This document shows, piece after piece, positions 57,679 to 64,000 of a stretch of 64,000 bases of DNA (position 1 is its first letter; each line of letters starts with the position of its first letter). The notes below the pieces were generated by a model. The model was not told the DNA's origin, ran no database searches, and saw nothing but the letters and a program-made list of their open reading frames with translations. Source of the stretch: Phyllosticta citriasiana (taxonomy: Eukaryota > Ascomycota > Dothideomycetes > Botryosphaeriales > Phyllostictaceae); assembly GCA_038021145.1 (NCBI GenBank), contig JBBPHT010000009.1, forward strand, positions 248,001 to 312,000, written 5' to 3'. The position numbers and the translations under genes are program-made.

Positions 57679-57825
57679 AAAAAGTCAAAGAATTGGCCGC
57701 CGCCTTGTTTCATCCGGTCAACAACAGCTTTGATTCCTGATCCCTGTATAATTCTACGTGACGCCAAACGCCGCCCTGACTTTTTTGCCCTATGCCAACA
57801 CGTCCGGGATATTTGCTAACACGCT
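57151..57825. other. Spacer with C12-A29 tract between L1-domain and SulP genes
   Basis: Contains the SulP leader (with T-runs at about 57187-57225) and the 3' UTR of the L1-domain gene. A C12 run (57636-57647) passes directly into A29 (57648-57676). No gene is seen. Confidence 0.6.
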
Positions 57826-59041
57826 TCACGCGTCTGCTTTGGCTGCTGACTTTTGCTTCTTGAGAGCCTCTTTGCGCAGCGCAAGCTCCTTGCTCAGGTC
57901 CGTCTTTTCCTTTTTGACCTTCTTCGCCGGCTTCTCTGCCGGTGCCGCCTCCTTGGTGTCGTCGTCCGTCTTTCTCTTCTTGCTGTGCTCGCTTCCCTTG
58001 ATTTTCAGTCTCTCCGACTTGTCGACGCCCTTCGGCCTCTCGTCCAGCACATCCGCCTCGTCCACCCAGAGCTCCTCGGCAAGCCAGATTGGCAGCGCAG
58101 TCGTTTCGGGGCCCTTGATGTGGATCGAGCGAATGTTTTTCCAGCCCTTGGGCACCAGCTTCTCCTGGGTTGTGAGTGCATCAACGACGGCTTGGACGTT
58201 CTCGGTGATTTTGCTGGGATCCCAGCTTGCGTGGCCAACGCGAATGGACGTCGTCGTGGTAGGACTGAGGTGGACTAGTGCAGAATCCAGCGCCTTTTGA
58301 ATATCCTTTGCAACGACATCGGCATCGCCAACAATGGACGAACCACTGTCGTCTTTGGACTTTTTGACCTTCTTGCCTTCGGCGTCCTTTTGGACCTTTT
58401 GATTGCCCATCAGGTGGACGGGGACGGGCCTCTTCGCCGTGGACTTGTAAAAGACCTTGCCCAAAACACTGGACAGCATTGTGATGATGCGATCATCTGC
58501 CAGAAATCCGTCGTACTCGGAAAATAATTGACGGCGCGACTCAAACGTCTTGTACTTGGTCTTGAGCTTGGAAATGCCAATGACACGGCCAATGCGGTCG
58601 CGGAGTTCGGCGGGGAACGCGTCGTCTTCGATCAGGTTCTTGTAGGCGCGCTGAGGGTCGGCGGTGCTGGGGAAAAGTTAGCTTTTTGGTCGTGACACGA
58701 AGTAGCAAGCAATCTTCTCACATGAGGCATAGTTTCTGCGCGGGCAGGGTCATGCTATGCGGCAGAGCAATTCTGTGGGGCTTCAGGCGCTTCTTGTCGA
58801 CAATGTGCTTCTTGGTAGTGACGATGAGCCAGACGGGAGTCTGCTCCTCAACCGAAGACTCGTCGTCAGACTCGGCATCTTCCAAAAGGCTCTTCTTGGG
58901 CGCCTCGATGGCCTTGGTCTTTTGCGCAGAGCGGATGTGCGCGGTCAGGGCTTTGGCGGCGCGCAAAGCCTGGGAGTGGTCGACGCGGTAGGGCGATCCA
59001 GACTGAGGGATCGTTGTCACGGCGGAGGATTTGGGCGCCAT
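57826..59041 (-). CDS. Ribosomal-L1-domain nucleolar biogenesis protein (Cic1/Utp30 type)
   Basis: Two exons, 58722-59041 and 57826-58666, give 386 aa. The intron has GT-AG ends and splits an Ile codon in KLCLITADPQ. Visible features are QALRAAKALTAHIR, VWLIVTTKKHIVDKKRLKPH, DPQRAYKNLIEDDAFP, RDRIGRVIGISKLKTKYKTF, LADDRIITMLSSVLGKVFYK and KRPVPVHL. These are the order and motifs of the eukaryotic ribosomal-L1-fold family (Cic1/Nsa3, Utp30, human RSL1D1), which bind pre-rRNA in the nucleolus during subunit assembly. A Lys-rich, charged C-terminal tail (after about residue 300: KKRKTDDD, KKVKKEKTD) fits nucleolar targeting. Cic1 and Utp30 cannot be separated by eye; Cic1 is favoured by the LITADPQ and LADDRI segments. 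Confidence 0.85.
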
Positions 59042-60172
59042 GATTCCTGGGGGGTGGGGGGTGTAGAGTGGCTGTCGTGGTGATCAAGATGAAATTCATG
59101 GAGAAATTCTGGCCGCAGCAGGTCCGTGCACGTACCGCGTCGACGGACGACGGCTCACCGCCATGGAGACCGCCCGGCAGTGGAAAATGGTGTCATTGGC
59201 CGACGCGTCGCGACGGGAGCAATGACGGCATTTGGCAATGAGGCTGGGACATGGACATGGATACATATGTATGTATGGAGGAGAATAAAACAATTGCGCG
59301 TGTTTGTGCTGAGACGCAGTTGATTCTGGAACAATGCCTTCCTTGGTGGCTGCACGGGGCTCCACCCAAGGGCCTGTCGGGAAACACCAAACCTGAAAAC
59401 AAGTGATGCAACCGAAGCGAGGCGCCCGGCAGCCTCGTAAACGTACCTACGGTAGAAGTGGTCGAGTAATGTCGACATGGACTGCGCGTTGTGCGTGGCG
59501 GCGGTATCGATGTCCAAGAGTCCACGGCTTGAGTCCACCCACTGGCAGAGGCCGGATCAGGCACCAAATGCATCAATTCAAGACGCGCCCCCTTGTACCG
59601 CACGTATGTACATACATACATACATATGCTGAGGCTGGCTGGCACCCGTCGAGCCGATCATGAAGGTAGTCATCATTCAATTGCCCGCCCAGTGCAGACT
59701 CGCATGCGGCGTCGAGACCAAATTCTTCCTTTCCCGTTTTGTTGCTTTCCGCCCTTAGGTTCCTTTTCTGCCCTTTTCTGCCCTGCCCTGCCCTGCCTCC
59801 ACTGCCTCCACTGCCTCCACTGCCTCCACTGCCAAAAGTCTGAGCGTCGCCGTCCCAGCATCCCCGTCCACACCACCGAGGCGCGTCCGCGTCAGGCTCC
59901 TTCAAATTCGTTCCCGGCCTGCTCGACAACTCTTTTTTCTCCCTCCCCCCCCCCCCCTCTCTCTCTCTCTCTCTCCGCCCTGACCGTCATGGCCGCCTGC
60001 CTCTAATCCTCTTCCCCCCGACTGCTAGTGTCGCCCCGAGTGCCACACCCGCGGTCCCTCTAGTCGCGTGCGGCTCCTCCCACGCGTTGCACCTCGACCT
60101 CTCCCCAGACGACTGCTGTCGTCTGCCCTCTCGACAAACGCTTCGACCGCGTTTACCTCTCTGTTCGACGCC
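59042..60172. other. Divergent upstream region with repeats
   Basis: Lies between the divergent L1-domain and FHA genes (1.1 kb). It contains a CATA-type run at about 59606-59627, a 9-bp repeat (CTGCCTCCA)4 at about 59793-59833, and C13 followed by (TC)9-10 at 59945-59976, about 200 bp before the FHA start codon. No additional gene is recognised. Confidence 0.55.
59793..59833 (+). repeat. 9-bp tandem repeat (CTGCCTCCA)4
   Basis: Four near-perfect copies plus a partial fifth, preceded by CTGCC pentanucleotide repeats, in the FHA gene's upstream region. Confidence 0.85.
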
Positions 60173-61817
60173 ATGAGCCAGTCGCCCGTGCGGCAGAATG
60201 GCCTCTCGGCTTCGGCTGACGCCTCCCCATCGCGACCGGCCCCAGACTCGACCAAGCCTTCTCTGCTGCCGCCCTTTGAGCCTCTATCATCCTCACCCAT
60301 AGCACGGCCTCCAAAACGCAAATATGACGATGGCACCTTCCTCTCCAAGGCCGACCTCAAGTACTACCCCACCCCCATGCCTACCTCGTCGACTGGCATC
60401 TTGCCCTCCTCGCCGACGCGTCAAGCCCGCTCCGGCCTTCGTCGAACCATGTCCAGCTTCTCCGAACGCAATCCCCTGTGTGACGTCCCATCCATCCAGG
60501 TCCCGGCCAACGGCGAGCCTCTGCTCATGGGCCGTTCGAGCAATTCTTCCCACCACCAGCTGTCGGCAAACCGTCTCATCTCACGCGTCCACATTCGGGC
60601 CGTATACCACCCTCCAAACGCGAACCACGCGTCGGGTCAGATCGTGATTGAGTGCATGGGCTGGAATGGAGCAAAGGTTCACTGTCGGGGACGCGTGTAC
60701 GAATTGACCAAGGGAGACACGTTTGCCTCAGACATGCCCTCGAAGGAAATCATGCTGGATGTCCAGGATAGCCGCGTCTTTCTCGCGTGGCCAGTCAAGA
60801 TTGAGAGGAGAGCAAGCGTGTCGGCAGAGTCAGACACGACCTGGAATGAAGAAAGCCCCACCAAGAAGAGGGCCTCGCGTGCTGCCTCTGCTTCAGTCTT
60901 CCCCTCGAGCCCACCCGCGTTTGTCCCTCGGTCACCAGCCTCGCTCCCCGTCGAAGCAGCCCCCACGGCCGAAGAAACCTTTTTGGCTTCGGATCCTCCC
61001 GAGCTCGACCAGCGTACCGCAGTCCATGTTTTTGAGGACGGTGAGTCTGGTGACGAGCGTGCCAAAGAGTCACTGGCCCAGTCTCAGAGCTCGCGTGCCG
61101 GTCCGTCCTCCCAGGAAAACGCCAAGGACAACGGCGGCCACGAATCCCAGGACTCGGATTTTTCCGACCATGACGAGGAAAACGACCCAATCGTCCACTC
61201 GTTTGGTCCTTATGGCGAGAACATTCTTTCCAGGATCGAGAGCATGTCTCACAACAACACCAACTCGCGCAGGCGTCGCCGTCCGCTCGGCCAGTCCGGC
61301 TCTGGTTCTCCTGCACCGCAACAGGGTGCACCGGAGAAGAAGCACATCAACGAGGCTCCAGTCAAGAATCATGTCATCAACCAGCTGGCCTTTTCTCGGT
61401 TGCACTCGATGCCCCTATCAACCATTCTCAACAACCTCCCATCGGAGCTGCGTGGCCCGGCCGACGACAGCAGGTCTCGTCGTTCTGCAAAGGACGCCCT
61501 CCTGGAGGAGCAAAATGCCGAGGTCGCCGCTGCCAGGCTCACCGGTGACGACCTCCAAAATATCCTCGACAATATTCCGTGCATCGGTGAAATCAACCGC
61601 GTTGGCAAGGACGCCTCTGGCAAGGCCCTGGAGAACGAGTACTACTACATGCCGGAGATGGACGAAAACCACATGAGACGCGACGCAGTCGTGGGAGGCA
61701 TCGGCGGCACTGGACTCCGTTCAGTTAGAAAGGCTCACAAGGTTGGTACTCACAGTCGTTGCCAGAGTTGCTGCTGACAGTCTTTAGCAATACTACTGGA
61801 AGCGCCCTAGAAACTAA
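60173..61817 (+). CDS. FHA-domain protein, TOS4/PLM2 type
   Basis: Two exons, 60173-61741 and 61788-61817, give 532 aa. The FHA domain spans about residues 105-205, with GRS (120-122), the SRVH core (Ser138, His140) and NG (165-166), the residues that bind phosphothreonine peptides. Around it the protein is Ser/Pro-rich and probably disordered. A conserved C-terminal part has SRLHSMPLSTILNNLPSEL, IPCIGEINRVGKDASGKALE and YYYMPEMDENHMRRD, ending QYYWKRPRN from the 30-nt last exon. Yeast Tos4 and Plm2 are G1/S-regulated chromatin-associated FHA proteins linked to histone deacetylases and the replication-stress response, so a nuclear cell-cycle role is inferred. The ATG at 60173 is chosen because the frame upstream has only a GTG. 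Confidence 0.82.
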
Positions 61818-64000
61818 GCCTCGAAAGATGTCGGGGGCATTCGTCGGCATTCCGCGTTTCGGGTCTGGTCACGCCCGCCTCGTCTCATGCTCGGCATGCT
61901 ACTCGTGTTCTTGTGACACCAGCCCGGCACACTCACGGCCGAGACCAAGTCGCGTCCAACACGACGACATTCCTCTTTTTCCGCCAAGGCATTCGTATTT
62001 TGCACACTCACCCACCCGCCCTGAACGGACGCGTCAACGGCACGGCATCCGTCTCTTGGCCGGGTTTCTCCGTCCCCTCCCCTCCACCACACACCCACCT
62101 ACACACATGGACCGAATTGTATCATCACCACCATCTGCCCGCTGTCGTGCTTTTTCTTCGCCTTCCCTTTTTTCCCAAAAAGAGACCCCCACAGAGTTCA
62201 TGTCGTTTGCTCTTTCTCACTGTCTCCTCGTGCACGAACAGCTTTATTCCCCCGTCCTCTTTTTTTCCGTGTTTCCCTTTTCCTGGTGCTCTTTCGTCTT
62301 TCGGAGGAACAGCGCTCATAAGAACAATCACAAGATGCACTTGTCGACCTCCGACGGACAGACGAATGGTTCGTCGTCGTCTTGGTCGTCGCTGGCGGAT
62401 GTAGCCGCGTTGGATGGATCGTTGCTGTCTGTTGGATTTGATGGAGGGATCGGTGGGGCTGCCATGGAGAGACGGAGCCTGGGTAGACTTGGTGAAGTGG
62501 GGTAGGTGGCAGTGGTGGTCGAGGCAGTAGCGCAAGAGGTACTGGTGTGGTATGGTATGGTAGGTAGTCTTGCTTGTTTTTTTCTCCCTCGATGGCTAGT
62601 TGGCTCCATTTTTGTCGTCGTTTTTGTCATGCGTCTTCGTCGTCGTCGTCGTCGTCGTTGGCCTTTTTCTTAGTTGTCGCTGGTGGATGACGTGCAGCTA
62701 GGGATGGATGGATGGAGTCGCTAGTGATGGACATGGAGATGGAGACGCAGATTGACGCGTTCGATGGGGTTGAGTAAGACTTCATTGGAGAAGGAAGGAA
62801 GGAAGGAAGTGATCAGATGAGATGTATGATGTACGCTATGCTAGCACGCTCGCACGCAAGCTCCGTATGCACGCATTGCACACATGCAATGCGCTGAATG
62901 ATATGCCATTTTGAATGAGAATTTGCTATGCCTCCGTTGCACTTTTCTTTTCTCGCCCCCAATTCGCGTGCGCAGAAAGAAACAAGACGTGCCGTGACTA
63001 CACGTACCTATCCATGTAGGGAGGTCGTCGGCCATCACAGCTGCGTCCGAGCAGCAGTCTTCGGCGGTCACAGCAGCTGCGCTTGGCGAGCTGATGTATT
63101 CTCCATGCCGAGTATCATCTCTTTCTTCACCTCACCTACTGTGTCTGCCCCCCCCCCCCCCCCCCCCCCTTTTGTCTCTGTGTGGTGAGATGGGATGGGA
63201 TGGGATGGGATGGGCTGGAAGGAGGTTCATGGGTGTCCAACCACCTGATCTATGCGCAAGTGGAAATATATCTATCTATCTTTATACTGTACCTGTCTAC
63301 ATGTCTGCCTACCTATCTGTCTCTCTTTGAATAGAACGGTGCGTACGAAATCACTGCGAAAATTGGCACGTCAATTGGTACCTGGCGAAACGATATTTGA
63401 TGCTTGACGCTATGCTAGTCTTGCTGTGCTGATATGAATGATGTGATGCAGGGGTATGTCGCATCGCTTGAAATGCAGTGCTGTTGGGGAGCAGGAGAGG
63501 GAGGATGTAGATGCTTTAGATGCTTTGGACGCTTTGAACGCTTCAAACGCTTCAAATACGCGGCAATGTCAAGACCAAACGAACAAGCAAACAAACAAAC
63601 AAACAAACAGACGAGTCAGAGTCGCGGTACGCAGTAGCAGTTAGTGTGATTCTATGGGCATAGTGCTGCGTTACATTGATCTGTGCCAGACTGGACTTGA
63701 GAAAACAAGAAAAGAGGAAGGTGGATCAATCTGTGAAGCAAAGGTATGAGAGACGAGACGAGACGATGAAGGATAAAAGACGGCTGCAAAAGAAAGACTC
63801 GCTCCAAGTTTGATGCGTGCGAAGAGAAAATGCCAATGAGAAAGGACAATGAGAAATTCCAAAACACATGCCGAAAAATGCGAAAACGACAAAGGGGTAT
63901 CCTCCAAACATGTCGACGAGGTGCGTCCAAATCAAATCGCTAGATCGGCAAAATGATGGCTGGATGGGAGTATGCAAATGCGGAGTTCGAACAAGGCGAG
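61818..64000. other. Gene-free, repeat-rich end of window
   Basis: Begins with the FHA gene's 3' UTR. It contains (CGT)n at about 62634-62660, (GGAA)n at about 62790-62808, C22 at 63148-63169, (GATGG)n at 63189-63212 and (ACAA)n at 63586-63608. Open frames are short and without recognisable domains. Any gene here would have its main body outside the window. Confidence 0.5.
63148..63169 (+). repeat. C22 homopolymer
   Basis: Uninterrupted C run, followed 20 bp later by a (GATGG)n pentanucleotide array. Confidence 0.9.

Noticed and set aside
60068..60172. Frame extension upstream of the FHA gene
   Set aside because: It begins only with GTG; the first ATG is at 60173.

Overview
This window is eukaryotic nuclear DNA from a filamentous ascomycete (Pezizomycotina). 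The evidence is short introns (about 45-110 bp in most genes, up to 189 bp in medA) with GT-AG ends and CTNAC-type branch points, GC-rich coding sequence, and fungal-specific genes such as a Medusa-type developmental regulator, Csf1, Rrn7 and a 2EXR/F-box-like family. No class or species can be assigned safely from sequence alone. There are no rRNA genes, no convincing tRNA, no CRISPR array, no plasmid or phage signature and no intact transposon.

Layout. 1-2871: a nodulin-like MFS transporter (minus, cut by the window edge) is divergent from a TMS1/SERINC membrane protein (plus). 2872-8513 is gene-free and rich in microsatellites. 8514-11130 is medA (minus), followed upstream by 8.3 kb without a recognisable gene, probably holding its long leader and promoter. 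19405-29319 is csf1, one uninterrupted reading frame of 3304 codons for a bridge-like lipid transfer protein, divergent from a TMEM184/Ost-alpha membrane protein (29789-32180). 32181-36699 is gene-free. 36700-38827 encodes a conserved-looking but unrecognised Ser-rich protein. 40238-43648 holds two tandem 2EXR/F-box-like paralogues, both disrupted. 44299-61817 is a dense housekeeping block: transaldolase, ubiquitin-L40, RRN7, eIF5A, VPS52, a SulP/STAS anion transporter, a ribosomal-L1-domain biogenesis factor (CIC1/UTP30 type) and an FHA protein of the TOS4 type. 61818-64000 is gene-free.

Themes. Ubiquitin-L40, RRN7, the L1-domain factor and eIF5A all serve ribosome production or translation. 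Csf1, the Ost-alpha-like protein, SERINC and VPS52 serve membranes and lipid or vesicle transport. These neighbourhoods look like ordinary fungal gene order, not a dedicated cluster.

The most unusual observation is the ubiquitin-L40 gene. Ubiquitin's invariant N-terminus can only be rebuilt if the start codon is itself split by an intron, with the A in one exon and the TG in a 7-nt micro-exon. The second is the pair of decaying tandem paralogues. One differs from an open reading frame by a single base. The other carries a CAA-to-TAA change, another stop and a frameshift, which fits but does not prove repeat-induced point mutation.
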